A DNA stretch of 64,000 nucleotides from Streptomyces sp. STR69. Lineage in GTDB: Bacteria; Actinomycetota; Actinomycetes; Streptomycetales; Streptomycetaceae. The notes below the pieces were generated by a model. The model was given only the letters and a program-made list of their open reading frames with translations. It did not search any database and had not been told where the DNA came from. The stretch lies in assembly GCF_024519455.1 (NCBI RefSeq), contig NZ_JALJRY010000040.1:1-64000 (forward strand). The letters run 5' to 3'. The translations under genes were made by a program, and so were the position numbers. Each line of letters begins with the position of its first letter. Positions within the stretch are counted from its first letter, which is position 1. This document shows positions 1 to 7,999 of the stretch, piece by piece.

Positions 1-55
1 AGGCGACCTCGCCGCACTGCTCACCGGCGGCGACACCTGGACAGTCACCGGCTGA
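1..55 (+). CDS. C-terminal end of an upstream gene (partial)
   Basis: An open frame enters from the left edge and ends at a TGA at 53-55. The visible tail reads GDLAALLTGGDTWTVTG. This is too short to identify the protein. A strong hairpin starts 22 bases after the stop, which supports this being the real 3' end of a rightward gene. Confidence 0.6.
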   Translation, partial: GDLAALLTGGDTWTVTG

Positions 56-76
56 CGGTTCCGCTCCGGACATGCG

Positions 77-107
77 AAAGGGCCTGGACGTCTCGCCCAG
101 GCCCTTT
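77..107 (+). terminator. Hairpin terminator after the first gene
   Basis: AAAGGGCCTGG at 77-87 pairs perfectly with CCAGGCCCTTT at 97-107 around a 9-base loop. It sits between the end of the rightward partial gene and the end of the leftward gene at 119, so it probably serves both. The T-run after it is short, as is usual in high-GC actinomycetes. Confidence 0.75.
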
Positions 108-118
108 GTCCGTTCCGG

Positions 119-376
119 TCACGCGTCGGGGATGTCCCGCTTCGCGCGGAGCAATGTGTCACGGGTAATGACGACGATTCGCTCATAGTCTGCCCGGGCG
201 GCGTCGGCCGGGAGAAGGGCATCGAGTTCTTCGGTGCGATCCGTACCAATAACGGCAAAATTACCGTCACTGAGTTCGAATAGATCGGGGCAGGTCTCGT
301 TGGTGTGACTGCCTCTCATGCGAGGCGGGTCTCCGAGGCGACGGATGATAACAGCTGCAGAATGTTCGCTGAGCAC
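119..376 (-). CDS. Small conserved hypothetical protein, 85 aa
   Basis: An 85-residue acidic protein with no membrane segment or signal peptide. A central FELSDGNFAVIGTD stretch is followed by an alternating hydrophobic segment (YERIVVITRDTLLRAK). I have an impression of similar small Streptomyces proteins but know no function. The start is GTG at 376, chosen because AGAAGG lies about 9 bases upstream. It follows the 187-aa gene by 84 bases on the same strand, so the two may be co-transcribed. Codon usage looks genuine, with G/C third positions in most codons. Confidence 0.6.
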   Translation of the reverse strand: MLSEHSAAVIIRRLGDPPRMRGSHTNETCPDLFELSDGNFAVIGTDRTEELDALLPADAARADYERIVVITRDTLLRAKRDIPDA

Positions 377-460
377 TCGGAGAGCCTTCTGTTGGTCGGA
401 ACGGTTATTTTTCCGGCCATTTTAATTGTGCCACATCACATCGGGTGGTGATGCCGCACG

Positions 461-1024
461 TCAGGGGCACGGCGGCTCCCCTAAATGCCCGACAACCCAC
501 CATTCATCTGGATCATCGGCGAGTTCTTCCATAATGGTGTCAACGGCTTCACCCACCCGCCGTTCCACGGAGTCGGCCGGAAGACTTCTGCGATGCTCGC
601 CCGTTCGGTCCCAATACTCCGCAAAAAGGGAATTCCTACAGAGAATCCTCAGGTGACCGAGGAGTTCCCTCCAGTCGAACGTCCCTATGCGATAGGACAG
701 GAGGAGAGACGCGTACTGACGGTTGGCGAAGATCATCTGTCGACGCTTGGCCTCGGAGATCCCGCCCAGCGTACTCCGCGCATCGGCCAGCGAAGGGTCG
801 TCCATCGTCCGGTCCATCTGTTCCATGGCGATGCGGTATTCCTGGATCAGGTTGGCGCGGCGCACCTCCTCGGTCATACGCGCCAACTGCCGCAGAAGTT
901 CTGCGAAGAACTCGTCCTGATTCCTGCGCCGGGCGGCACCGCGGGCGAAGGGAGAACGCAGCCGGGCCAGCCCCGCCACCATTGCAGAACCGATACTTCG
1001 CGCGGCCGAATTCCGTGTGGGCAT
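461..1024 (-). CDS. DUF6082-like protein, 187 aa
   Basis: This appears to belong to the Streptomyces DUF6082-type families. A basic N-terminus (residues 1-35) is followed by a helical segment with a run like RRANLIQEYRIAMEQMDRT. Next comes an FANRQYASLLLSYRIGTFDW stretch, a helix containing LRILCRNSLFAEYWD, and an acidic tail. No catalytic motif is visible and the role is unknown. Start ATG at 1024 has a GGGGG ribosome-binding site 10 bases upstream; an in-frame start at 1099 would add 25 residues with no better site. The next gene on this strand is the 85-aa protein, perhaps in the same operon. The family assignment is from memory and is the uncertain part. Confidence 0.6.
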   Translation of the reverse strand: MPTRNSAARSIGSAMVAGLARLRSPFARGAARRRNQDEFFAELLRQLARMTEEVRRANLIQEYRIAMEQMDRTMDDPSLADARSTLGGISEAKRRQMIFANRQYASLLLSYRIGTFDWRELLGHLRILCRNSLFAEYWDRTGEHRRSLPADSVERRVGEAVDTIMEELADDPDEWWVVGHLGEPPCP

Positions 1025-1260
1025 GTGACGGCATCCCCCTGATCTGACGGCCCGCGATCCGACCAGGGGGAACGCAGGCTGGGCACAGCAGTCGCGCACC
1101 CCACCCCAAGCGTGCCCGGGAACTCAAGGCGGCGTGGGAGGCGGAGAGGGGGCGCATGGATGGTTGGGTCTCACATGTCGACCAACGCCCTGACACCCGT
1201 GTGCCCCCTGGCGCCGTGCACATGCCCTCAGTCACCCGGGGCACACCACGTCGCTCCTGC

Positions 1261-1659
1261 TCAGAGCGCCCTCTTCCGCGCGTCGTAAACCTCCCGCGCC
1301 TTCTCCACCTCCCCCATCCGCGCCTCCGTCCACAGCGCCAGCCCCCGCACCTGTTCCGCCGCCTCGCGGCCCAGGTCGGTCAGGGAGTAGTCGACCCTCG
1401 GCGGGATCACCGGCTGCGCGTCGCGGTGGACCAGGCCGTCGCGCTCCAGGGTCTGGAGGGTCTGGGCCAGCATCTTCTCGCTCACCGGTTTCACCTGCCC
1501 GACCGCCCGGCGGAGTTCACTGAAGCGGTACGGGCGGTCAAGGAGCTCGATGAGGACCAGGACGCCCCAGCGGGACGTGACGTGTTCCAGGATCAGGCGG
1601 TACGGGCACATCGTCTCGCCGCCGGTGTACTTGCCCGCCACCTCGCTGCTTACTGCCAT
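1261..1659 (-). CDS. HxlR-family transcriptional regulator
   Basis: A 132-residue winged-helix DNA-binding protein of the HxlR/YodB type. Such proteins are small dimeric regulators, often sensing quinones or aldehydes through a cysteine near the N-terminus. Cys18 (ETMCPYRLILEHV) is at the family position. The helix-turn-helix follows (RWGVLVLIELLDRPYRFSELRRA), with the wing in the VDYSLTDLGRE segment. It is transcribed away from a QorB-like reductase gene, and a 23-bp imperfect palindrome sits between the two starts. It therefore very likely represses that reductase and itself. Start ATG at 1657-1659. Confidence 0.9.
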   Translation of the reverse strand: MAVSSEVAGKYTGGETMCPYRLILEHVTSRWGVLVLIELLDRPYRFSELRRAVGQVKPVSEKMLAQTLQTLERDGLVHRDAQPVIPPRVDYSLTDLGREAAEQVRGLALWTEARMGEVEKAREVYDARKRAL

Positions 1660-1663
1660 GCCA

Positions 1664-1686
1664 GTACCTTACTTCAAAGTGGGTAC
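1664..1686. promoter_or_regulatory. Candidate HxlR operator
   Basis: A 23-bp imperfect palindrome with outer arms GTACC (1664-1668) and GGTAC (1682-1686), and inner arms ACTT and AAGT around a central C. It starts 5 bases upstream of the HxlR start codon and lies 63 bp before the reductase gene. Spaced GTAC half-sites are typical of HxlR-family operators. The position suits repression of both divergent genes; binding itself is inferred. Confidence 0.6.
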
Positions 1687-1748
1687 TTTCGCAGAGTTAG
1701 CGCACCACCTAGGGTTAGTGCCATCGCACCCCACAAGGAGCCGTCATC

Positions 1749-2603
1749 ATGAGCATCGTCGTCACCGGAGCCACCGGACACCTCGGCCGTCACGTAGTGG
1801 AACAGCTGCTGGAGAAGGTTCCGGCCGACCAGATCACCGCCGTCGTGCGCACCCCGGAGAAGGCCGCCGACTTCGCGGAGCGCGGCGTGAAGATCGCGGT
1901 CGCCGACTACAACACCCCGGAGACCTTCGACTCCGTCTTCGCCGCCGGCGACAAGGTGCTGCTGATCTCCGGCAACGAGTTCGACAAGGGCCGGGTCGAG
2001 CAGCACAAGGTCGTCATCGCGGCGGCCAAGGCGGCCGGTGTCGCCCTCCTCGCCTACACCAGCGCCCCCGGCACCCTCACCGCCGCCCTGGCCGACGACC
2101 ACCACGGCACCGAGGAGGCCCTGCTCGCCTCCGGGCTGCCGTACACCCTGCTGCGCAACGGCTGGTACAACGAGAACTACACCGAGCAGCTCGCCCCGGT
2201 CCTGGAGCACAACGCCGTCGTGGCCGCCGCCGGTGACGGCCGGATCTCCTCCGCCTCCCGCGCCGACTACGCCGCTGCCGCCGTCGCCGTACTGACCGGC
2301 GAGGGCCACGAGAACAAGACGTACGAGCTGGGTGGCGACGAGGCGTGGAGCCTGGCCGAATACGCGGCCGAGCTGAGCCGGCAGACCGGCAAGGAGATCG
2401 CCTACAACAACGTCCCCGGCGAGGTCCTCATCGGCATCCTCACCGGCGCCGGGCTGCCCGAGCCGTTCGCCGCGATCCTCGCCGGTGTCGACGCCTCCAT
2501 CGAGAAGGGCGAGCTGGTCATCGCCACCGGTGACCTGTCCCGCCTCTCCGGCCGTCCGACCACGCCGATCACCGAGTCGATCGCGCTCGCGCTCAAGGGC
2601 TGA
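1749..2603 (+). CDS. QorB-like NAD(P)-dependent reductase (NmrA/SDR fold)
   Basis: A 284-residue atypical short-chain dehydrogenase close to QorB/YtfG, NADPH:quinone reductases of the NmrA-like group. The nucleotide-binding motif TGATGHLG is at residues 7-14. The family segments YTSAPGT and LLRNGWYNENY lie mid-protein, where the NmrA group has lost the classical Tyr/Lys catalytic pair. AAGGAG lies 8 bases upstream of the ATG. Divergence from an HxlR regulator suggests induction by quinones or another electrophile. It ends in a very stable hairpin. Confidence 0.85.
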   Translation: MSIVVTGATGHLGRHVVEQLLEKVPADQITAVVRTPEKAADFAERGVKIAVADYNTPETFDSVFAAGDKVLLISGNEFDKGRVEQHKVVIAAAKAAGVALLAYTSAPGTLTAALADDHHGTEEALLASGLPYTLLRNGWYNENYTEQLAPVLEHNAVVAAAGDGRISSASRADYAAAAVAVLTGEGHENKTYELGGDEAWSLAEYAAELSRQTGKEIAYNNVPGEVLIGILTGAGLPEPFAAILAGVDASIEKGELVIATGDLSRLSGRPTTPITESIALALKG

Positions 2604-2624
2604 CACCGCCCGCGCACGGGAGCT

Positions 2625-2672
2625 CCCCCGCTTGTCATGACCGTATGGCGATACGGGCATGACAGACGGGGG
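2625..2672 (+). terminator. Very long hairpin after the QorB-like gene
   Basis: CCCCCG (2625-2630) pairs with CGGGGG (2667-2672). The inner arms GTCATGACCGTAT and ATACGGGCATGAC pair with one mismatch around a GGCG loop. This makes a stem of about 19 pairs with one internal bulge, just after the stop at 2603. It is probably a terminator that insulates the downstream rarD gene. Confidence 0.7.
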
Positions 2673-2737
2673 CGCTCGGCGCTACCTTCGTGCAGGTTGC
2701 ACCGACGCAGCCGGGCAGGCGCGCGAAGGAGGGGCCC

Positions 2738-3745
2738 GTGAGCGGGAAGCCGAGCAGGCCGAAGGGCGAACAGCACCGCATAGGGCTGCTGAACGGCTTC
2801 GCGGCGTACGGCATGTGGGGACTGGTCCCGCTGTTCTGGCCGCTGCTGAAGCCGGCCGGCGCCGCCGAGATCCTCGCCCACCGGATGGTGTGGTCGCTCG
2901 CCTTCGTCGTCGTGGCACTGCTCGTGGTCCGGCGCTGGGCCTGGATCGGTGAACTGCTGCGCCAGCCGCGCAAGTTGGGGCTCGTCGCGATCGCCGCGGG
3001 CTTCATCACCGTCAACTGGGGCGTCTACATCTGGGCCGTCAACAGCGGCCACGTCGTCGAGGCCTCGCTCGGCTACTTCATCAACCCCCTCGTCACCATC
3101 GCGATCGGCGTCCTGCTCCTGAAGGAACGGCTGCGCCCGGCCCAGTGGGCCGCGGTCGGCGTCGGTCTCGCCGCCGTGATCGTGCTGACCGTCGGCTACG
3201 GGCAGCCGCCGTGGATCTCCCTCTGCCTCGCCTTCTCCTTCGCGACCTACGGGCTGGTCAAGAAGAAGGTGAACCTCGGCGGCATCGAGTCGCTGGCCGC
3301 GGAGACCGCGATCCAGTTCCTGCCCGCGCTCGGCTATCTGCTGTGGCTCGGCGCGCACGGCGAAGCGACGTTCGCACAGGAGGGCGCCGGGCACGCCGCG
3401 CTCCTCGCCTCCACCGGCATCGTCACCGCACTCCCCCTCGTCTGCTTCGGCGCGGCGGCGATCCGGGTGCCGTTGTCGACGCTGGGCCTGCTGCAGTACC
3501 TGGCACCGGTCTTCCAGTTCCTGCTCGGCATCCTCTACTTCCACGAGTCCATGCCACCCGCACGCTGGGCGGGCTTCGCGCTGGTGTGGCTGGCCCTCGT
3601 CCTGCTGACGACGGACGCGTGGCGCACGGCGCGCAGGGGCAGGGCGGCAGCGACGGCAGCTGCGACAGCGGTCCTCCAGGACAAGGCCGCGGGCGCGACC
3701 GCGAGTACGAACCCGGTGGACACGGTGGACACGGTGGAGGCGTAG
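2738..3745 (+). CDS. rarD: RarD-type DMT-superfamily transporter
   Basis: A 335-residue integral membrane protein of the EamA/DMT superfamily, RarD subgroup (substrate unknown in most members). The hallmark N-terminus GLLNGFAAYGMWGLVPLFWPL and the AEILAHRMVWSL helix are present. About ten membrane segments follow, with ASLGYFINPLVTIAIGVLLLKERL at the mid-protein repeat boundary and a basic, Ala/Thr-rich cytoplasmic tail. GTG at 2738 is preferred over an in-frame start at 2690 because AAGGAGG lies immediately upstream. The 46-bp gap to the next gene allows co-transcription. Confidence 0.88.
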   Translation: MSGKPSRPKGEQHRIGLLNGFAAYGMWGLVPLFWPLLKPAGAAEILAHRMVWSLAFVVVALLVVRRWAWIGELLRQPRKLGLVAIAAGFITVNWGVYIWAVNSGHVVEASLGYFINPLVTIAIGVLLLKERLRPAQWAAVGVGLAAVIVLTVGYGQPPWISLCLAFSFATYGLVKKKVNLGGIESLAAETAIQFLPALGYLLWLGAHGEATFAQEGAGHAALLASTGIVTALPLVCFGAAAIRVPLSTLGLLQYLAPVFQFLLGILYFHESMPPARWAGFALVWLALVLLTTDAWRTARRGRAAATAAATAVLQDKAAGATASTNPVDTVDTVEA

Positions 3746-3790
3746 TCCGGCGAACGCGTCCTGTCAGTGCCGGGTGCCACAGTGGAAGGC

Positions 3791-4273
3791 ATGACACAGA
3801 CTCCCGAGCCGACAGGCACCCCCGCCCCGGTCCACTGGAAGCTCGTCATCGATGCCGCCGACCCGCACGCGCAGGCGGACTTCTGGGCCGCCGCGCTGCA
3901 CTACGAGGCCGAGGACAACAGCGCGCTCGTCGAACGGCTCCTGGAACTCGGCGCGTTGCCCGCCGCCGCGACCGTCGACTTCCACGGCCGCCCGGCCTTC
4001 CGCGACCTGATGGCCGTACGGCATCCCGACGACCCGTACGACAAGGAGCGCGGCACCGGGCTCGGCCGGCGGCTGTTGTTCCAGCGGGTGCCGGAGGCGA
4101 AGACCGTCAAGAACCGGCTGCACATCGATCTGCATCCGGGCGAGGGACGGCGGGAGGCCGAGGTGGCACGGCTGACGGGGCTGGGGGCGAGCGTGCTGCG
4201 CCAGGTGTCGGAGCCCGCCGGTGCGTGGGTGGTGATGGCGGACCCGGAGGGCAACGAGTTCTGCGTGTCGTAG
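3791..4273 (+). CDS. VOC-family (glyoxalase-like) protein
   Basis: A 160-residue protein of the vicinal-oxygen-chelate fold. The opening VHWKLVIDAADPHAQADFWAAALHY is the usual first beta-alpha unit of glyoxalase-like domains. The closing segment VMADPEGNEFCVS carries the conserved DPEGNEFC C-terminal signature. A conserved LLFQRVPE.K..KNRLHIDLHP stretch marks the second half. Substrate and metal are unknown; many such actinobacterial proteins are annotated only as VOC. ATG at 3791 is chosen; an in-frame GTG at 3767 would add eight residues. Confidence 0.8.
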   Translation: MTQTPEPTGTPAPVHWKLVIDAADPHAQADFWAAALHYEAEDNSALVERLLELGALPAAATVDFHGRPAFRDLMAVRHPDDPYDKERGTGLGRRLLFQRVPEAKTVKNRLHIDLHPGEGRREAEVARLTGLGASVLRQVSEPAGAWVVMADPEGNEFCVS

Positions 4274-4316
4274 GCCTTTCCCGCAGCCGTTCCCGCAGCC
4301 TTTCGCGCCCGGGGGT

Positions 4317-5690
4317 TCAGTCGGCGGCCCGGCGGGCGCGTTCGGTGAGGCGGCCCATGCGGGCGCGGGCGGACTCCAGTTGCTCGATGTCCTCGACGGC
4401 GGGGCCGTCCTCGGTGGTGAGTTCGGTCCACAGGTCGATCAGGGCGCGGCCGAGGGACAGGCCCTGTCCGGGATCGCGTACGGCACGCCAGGCGGTGGCC
4501 GCGCTCTGGACGCTGCCGTAGGCGCCCTCCGCGTCGTGGGCGCGGTGGCGGATGTGGGCGAGGTCGAGGGAAAGGTGGAAGGAGCGGACCGGGTCACCGG
4601 CCAAGTAGGCGATGTAGGCGGTGAGTTCGCGCAGCCGCTGCACTTCGAGGTGGTCCGGCCCGAGGGCGCCGGCCGCCTCGTCCACGGTCCGCTCCGCGAG
4701 CCCCGCCGCCTCCTCGATCCGCCCCGCCTTCACGGCCTCGTTGATCCGCGCCATCGGCTCCGCGAGAAACGCGACGCCTTCTCCGGCGGTCACCACCGGA
4801 TCGTCCCCGAGCACGGCCTCGGCCACCGCGTCGAACCCACGCGCGGGCGTCGGCTTGGGATCCGGTTCGGGAGCGGTGAGCACCAGGTCGGGGATAGGGG
4901 CCGGGGTGGATACGGGTACTGGCGTGGGGCTGAGGCTGGAGCTCGGTGCGGACGTGGGGATGGCCTGCGGTGAAGCGTCCATGCTCGGCGGCGGACCGAA
5001 CTGCCCCGTCGGGGCCTGGACCGAGCCGAGCGGTGTGCCGGTCTGCGCCGACTCCGGCACGGCGGCCAGCGGGAACGTGGGTGCCGACTCCCCCGCCGAC
5101 TCGGGCACCGCCCGCAACGGAAACGTCGGGACCACCTGCCCCGCCGCCCCTCCCTCGTACTCCGACACCGGCACCGGCACCGCCCGCAGCCGATGCGTCG
5201 CCGGGTCGTCGCCCGACCGACGGTCCTCAGGAAGCGCAGGTGAGAGCGAGGGCGGAAGCGCAGGCGGGAGCGCAGGCTGCGGCGGCGGATAGCCCGCCGG
5301 AGCACCCGTACCCGAGGGCGCCACAAGCTCACCCCGCACAGCCACCTCCCCAGTTCCCGCACCCGCTGCCGTCCCCGTCGCCCGCGGCTCCGCCGTGAAG
5401 TGCGTAGAACCGTCCAGGTCTATCTGGAGGGGGACGACATAGCCGATGCGGTCGTCGTGGATCGTGGCGTGGACGGGGTGGCCGGTGGCCGTGGCGATGC
5501 GGTGGAGGTGGGTCAGGACCACCTGCTGGATCTCCTCGCCCGGGGGCACGGTGACCGGCACGCCGCCGATCGACGCGCCGCCCGCGCCCGGGCCGTCCAC
5601 GGGGACGCGTACCTCGAAGGGTGACGCCGCGGGTGCCGAGCGTGCCGCTCGCTTCTGTTCCCGCTTCTTCTCGCGGCTGAGTCGAGACAT
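4317..5690 (-). CDS. Proline-rich protein with C-terminal TPR-like region
   Basis: A 457-residue protein of unknown role. It has a basic start (SRLSREKKREQKRAARS) and a conserved N-terminal domain of about 120 residues containing VPPGEEIQQVVLTHLHRIATATGHPVHATIHDD. A 170-residue Pro/Ala/Ser/Thr linker follows. The C-terminal helical domain of about 150 residues includes GRIEEAAGLAERTVDEAAGALGPDHLEVQRLRELTAYIAYLAGD, the classic pattern of a tetratricopeptide protein (GPDHLEVQ). No signal peptide is visible. It is divergent from the gene at 5897, with 206 bp between. An in-frame start at 5708 exists; the ATG at 5690 is more natural. Confidence 0.7.
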   Translation of the reverse strand: MSRLSREKKREQKRAARSAPAASPFEVRVPVDGPGAGGASIGGVPVTVPPGEEIQQVVLTHLHRIATATGHPVHATIHDDRIGYVVPLQIDLDGSTHFTAEPRATGTAAGAGTGEVAVRGELVAPSGTGAPAGYPPPQPALPPALPPSLSPALPEDRRSGDDPATHRLRAVPVPVSEYEGGAAGQVVPTFPLRAVPESAGESAPTFPLAAVPESAQTGTPLGSVQAPTGQFGPPPSMDASPQAIPTSAPSSSLSPTPVPVSTPAPIPDLVLTAPEPDPKPTPARGFDAVAEAVLGDDPVVTAGEGVAFLAEPMARINEAVKAGRIEEAAGLAERTVDEAAGALGPDHLEVQRLRELTAYIAYLAGDPVRSFHLSLDLAHIRHRAHDAEGAYGSVQSAATAWRAVRDPGQGLSLGRALIDLWTELTTEDGPAVEDIEQLESARARMGRLTERARRAAD

Positions 5691-5896
5691 CGGTTCCCTC
5701 ACTCGCATGCGCCGGAGAGCCGGCCGGCGCTCCCCAGCGTCAAGATCCGTTCGTACGCGTACTGTTGAGTCTCGCCGTTCCCTTCCGGTTCTCAGGTCAC
5801 CGCGACGTCACAGCCTCGTCCCAGGAGTTCCCGGACCCGTCGCGCCCGTTCGGAGGCCGTGAGGATCCGGCGGGGCCACGAGGGAGGAACTCGGTC

Positions 5897-6451
5897 ATGC
5901 AGACAGGCGGACGGCGGGGGCCGGAGATCTGGCTCCGCGGACCGGTGGACGACGGTCCACGCGCGGGCACACCTGCGGCGCCCGAGCGCATCTCCAGTAT
6001 CCCCGCTTCCCGGCGCCGCTTCTCCTGGGTCGCCACCCACGGCGGCGCCGGCGTCACCACCCTCACGACGGTCTACGGCGGCCAGGACTGCGGACGCGAC
6101 TGGCCCGGGCCCGAGGACCCGCCGTCGGTGCTGCTCGTCGCCCGTACGCACGCGGCCGGGCTGGCGTCCGTCTCGCGGGCCGTGGAGGTGTTCCGGCGCG
6201 GGGCGGCGCCGGCCGGGCTGGACCTCGACGCGGTGGTCCTCGTCGCGGACGCGCCGGGGCGGCTGCCGCGCGAGCTCGCCGCGCATGTCAGGGCGATCGA
6301 GTCGGTGATCGACGTGTACCGGGTGCCCTGGGTGCCGGCCTGGCGGCTCGGCGATCCGAGCGGTGAGCCGCCCCGCGAGACCGAGGCCCTGATCCGGCTC
6401 ACGGGGGCGGACCGGCACCCGCATCCGCACCCTCACCCCATGGACAAGTAA
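5897..6451 (+). CDS. Degenerate P-loop protein (DUF6668-like), 184 aa
   Basis: The protein contains FSWVATHGGAGVTTL, which resembles the deviant Walker A of the ParA/MinD/SIMIBI class but lacks its lysines. It is followed by SVLLVARTHAAGL, AVVLVADAPGRLPREL and a closing IDVYRVPWVPAWRLGDPS. This order fits Streptomyces families such as DUF6668, of unknown function and probably no longer ATP-hydrolysing. A GGGAGG site 9 bases upstream selects ATG at 5897. The tail is HPHPHPHPMDK. The gene is divergent from the TPR-like gene, so the two may form one system. Family name is from memory. Confidence 0.6.
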   Translation: MQTGGRRGPEIWLRGPVDDGPRAGTPAAPERISSIPASRRRFSWVATHGGAGVTTLTTVYGGQDCGRDWPGPEDPPSVLLVARTHAAGLASVSRAVEVFRRGAAPAGLDLDAVVLVADAPGRLPRELAAHVRAIESVIDVYRVPWVPAWRLGDPSGEPPRETEALIRLTGADRHPHPHPHPMDK

Positions 6452-6468
6452 TTGCGCGCGCATATAAT
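6441..6468 (+). promoter_or_regulatory. Near-consensus sigma-70-type promoter before the FMN reductase
   Basis: TGGACA at 6441-6446 and TATAAT at 6463-6468 are 16 bases apart, an unusually good match to the vegetative consensus for this genome. The -35 lies inside the last codons of the upstream gene. The spacer contains the perfect palindrome TGCGCGCGCA (6453-6462), and GCATATAATGC covers the -10. A repressor probably binds here. Expected transcript start is near 6475, giving a leader of about 40 bases. Confidence 0.7.
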
Positions 6469-6513
6469 GCAGACGGCTATAACAATCGCGCGCCGACTAC
6501 CTCTGGGGGACCC

Positions 6514-7137
6514 ATGACCCGCCGTTTCCTCTTCGTCCTGGGCAGCGCCCGCACCGACGGCAACAGCGAGCTGCTCGCCCGCCGGGCCGCCGAGCAACTG
6601 CCCCCGGACGTCGAGCAGCAGTGGATACGCCTCGCCGAGCACCCGCTCCCCGACTTCGTGGACATCCGGCGCGACGGTCCCGTCCAGGCGCCCACCGACG
6701 ACAACGTCAAGCGGCTCCTCGACGCCACCCTCGCCGCGACCGACATCGTGATCGCCTCGCCGGTCTACTGGTACTCCGTGTCCGGCCTCACCAAGCGCTA
6801 CCTGGACTACTGGTCCGACTGGCTGCGCGTCCCCGGCGCGGACTTCAAGGCCACGATGGCCGGCCGCACCCTCTGGGGCGTCTCCGTCCTCGCCGACGAG
6901 GAAGAGGCGGTCGCCGACCCGCTGGTCGGCACGCTCAACAACTCGGCCGCGTACATGAAGATGTTCTTCGGCGGGGTCCTGCTGGGCAACGGCAGCGCAC
7001 GCGGCGACGTGCTGAAGGACGAGCGGGCGCTGTCCCGCGCGAAGACGTTCTTCGCACAGGACGCGGCCCTCGCGCGCTTCCCGCACGAGACGAACGGATA
7101 CCTGACCGGCCGCAGTGCCGTGGCGCTTATGCCGTGA
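6514..7137 (+). CDS. NAD(P)H-dependent FMN reductase family oxidoreductase
   Basis: A 207-residue flavodoxin-fold protein. The FMN phosphate loop is LGSARTDGNSELLA (about residues 9-22). ATDIVIASPVYWYSVSGLTKRYLDYWSDW is the flavin-ring-binding segment of the NADPH-dependent FMN reductase/azoreductase group. The probable role is two-electron reduction of quinone or azo-type compounds. It has its own strong promoter with overlapping palindromes, consistent with inducible detoxification. Its last 11 bases overlap the end of the convergent ABC permease gene. Confidence 0.85.
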   Translation: MTRRFLFVLGSARTDGNSELLARRAAEQLPPDVEQQWIRLAEHPLPDFVDIRRDGPVQAPTDDNVKRLLDATLAATDIVIASPVYWYSVSGLTKRYLDYWSDWLRVPGADFKATMAGRTLWGVSVLADEEEAVADPLVGTLNNSAAYMKMFFGGVLLGNGSARGDVLKDERALSRAKTFFAQDAALARFPHETNGYLTGRSAVALMP

Positions 7138-7999
7138 TGTCCTTCGCCGTGAACCTCGCCCACGCCGCCGACCCGAACACCGCCGCGTAGAGAACCTGCA
7201 GGCCGAGGTTCTTCACCAGGTCGTCCCAGTAGACCGGCTCGCGCATGAGGTCGGCGAAGGACAGCCAGTAGTGGGAGAAGAAGTACGGCTGGAGCGCGTG
7301 CAGTTGGGGGATCTGGTCGAGGATCTGGACGGTGATCAGCAGGCCCACGGTCGTCGCCATCGCCGCGATGCCACTGCTCGTCATCGTCGAGATGAAGAGC
7401 CCCAGGGCCGCTATGCCGATGAGGGAGGCGGCGACCACCAGCGCGATCAGCAACGCCCGGCCCAGTCCGTCCGCGAAGCTGATCTGGGTGCCGGAGATCG
7501 TCGTCAGGTCGCCCAGGGGGAAGAGCAGCGCCCCGACCGTCAGCGCCGAGAGCGCCACGACCAGGGTCGCCACCAGGCAGAACGTCATCACCGTCGCGTA
7601 CTTGGTGAGCAGCAGGCGGGTGCGGCCGGCCGGGGCCACCAGGAGGTAGCGCAGAGTGCCGCCGCTGGCCTCGCCCGCGATCGCGTCGCCCGCGACGACC
7701 CCGATCGCCATGGGCAGGAAGAACGGGAGGGTCGCGGCCAGGGCGGTGAACACCAGGAACAGGCCGTTGTTGGTGATCTGCGCGATGAACGCCGGCCCTC
7801 CCCCGCCGTCCCCGCGCCCGGGCCCGGACCCGTCCTGGGTCTCCAGTTTGACCGCGATGCCGACCAGGATCGGCACGGCGGCCAGGACGCCGAGCAGTGC
7901 GAGGGTGCGCCAGCGGCGGAACGTGGTGACCAGCTCGCTGCGCAGCAGTCCGAAGGTCCACAACGGGCTGACTCTGCGCAGCACTTCAGCCTGCGACAT
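7127..7999 (-). CDS. ABC-2 type transporter permease
   Basis: A 290-residue integral membrane protein with about six hydrophobic segments. The N-terminal half (TFRRWRTLALLGVLAAVPILVG, then a large extracytoplasmic Gly-rich loop) and AIAGEASGGTLRYLLVAPAGRTRLLLTKY, the conserved cytoplasmic loop, are typical of ABC-2 (drug/lipid exporter) permeases. It overlaps the ATPase gene by 14 bases and is the last gene of a LolA-like/ATPase/permease operon. Substrate unknown. Confidence 0.88.
   Translation of the reverse strand: MSQAEVLRRVSPLWTFGLLRSELVTTFRRWRTLALLGVLAAVPILVGIAVKLETQDGSGPGRGDGGGGPAFIAQITNNGLFLVFTALAATLPFFLPMAIGVVAGDAIAGEASGGTLRYLLVAPAGRTRLLLTKYATVMTFCLVATLVVALSALTVGALLFPLGDLTTISGTQISFADGLGRALLIALVVAASLIGIAALGLFISTMTSSGIAAMATTVGLLITVQILDQIPQLHALQPYFFSHYWLSFADLMREPVYWDDLVKNLGLQVLYAAVFGSAAWARFTAKDITA

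Noticed and set aside
636..1244. A 202-codon minus-strand frame overlapping the DUF6082-like gene
   Set aside because: It is in a different frame from the coherent helical protein at 461-1024 and is Arg/Pro-rich in the manner of high-GC shadow frames.
7127..7137. Possible wrong gene ends because the FMN reductase and permease genes overlap
   Set aside because: Both C-termini fit their families and an 11-bp convergent overlap is not uncommon in this genome type.
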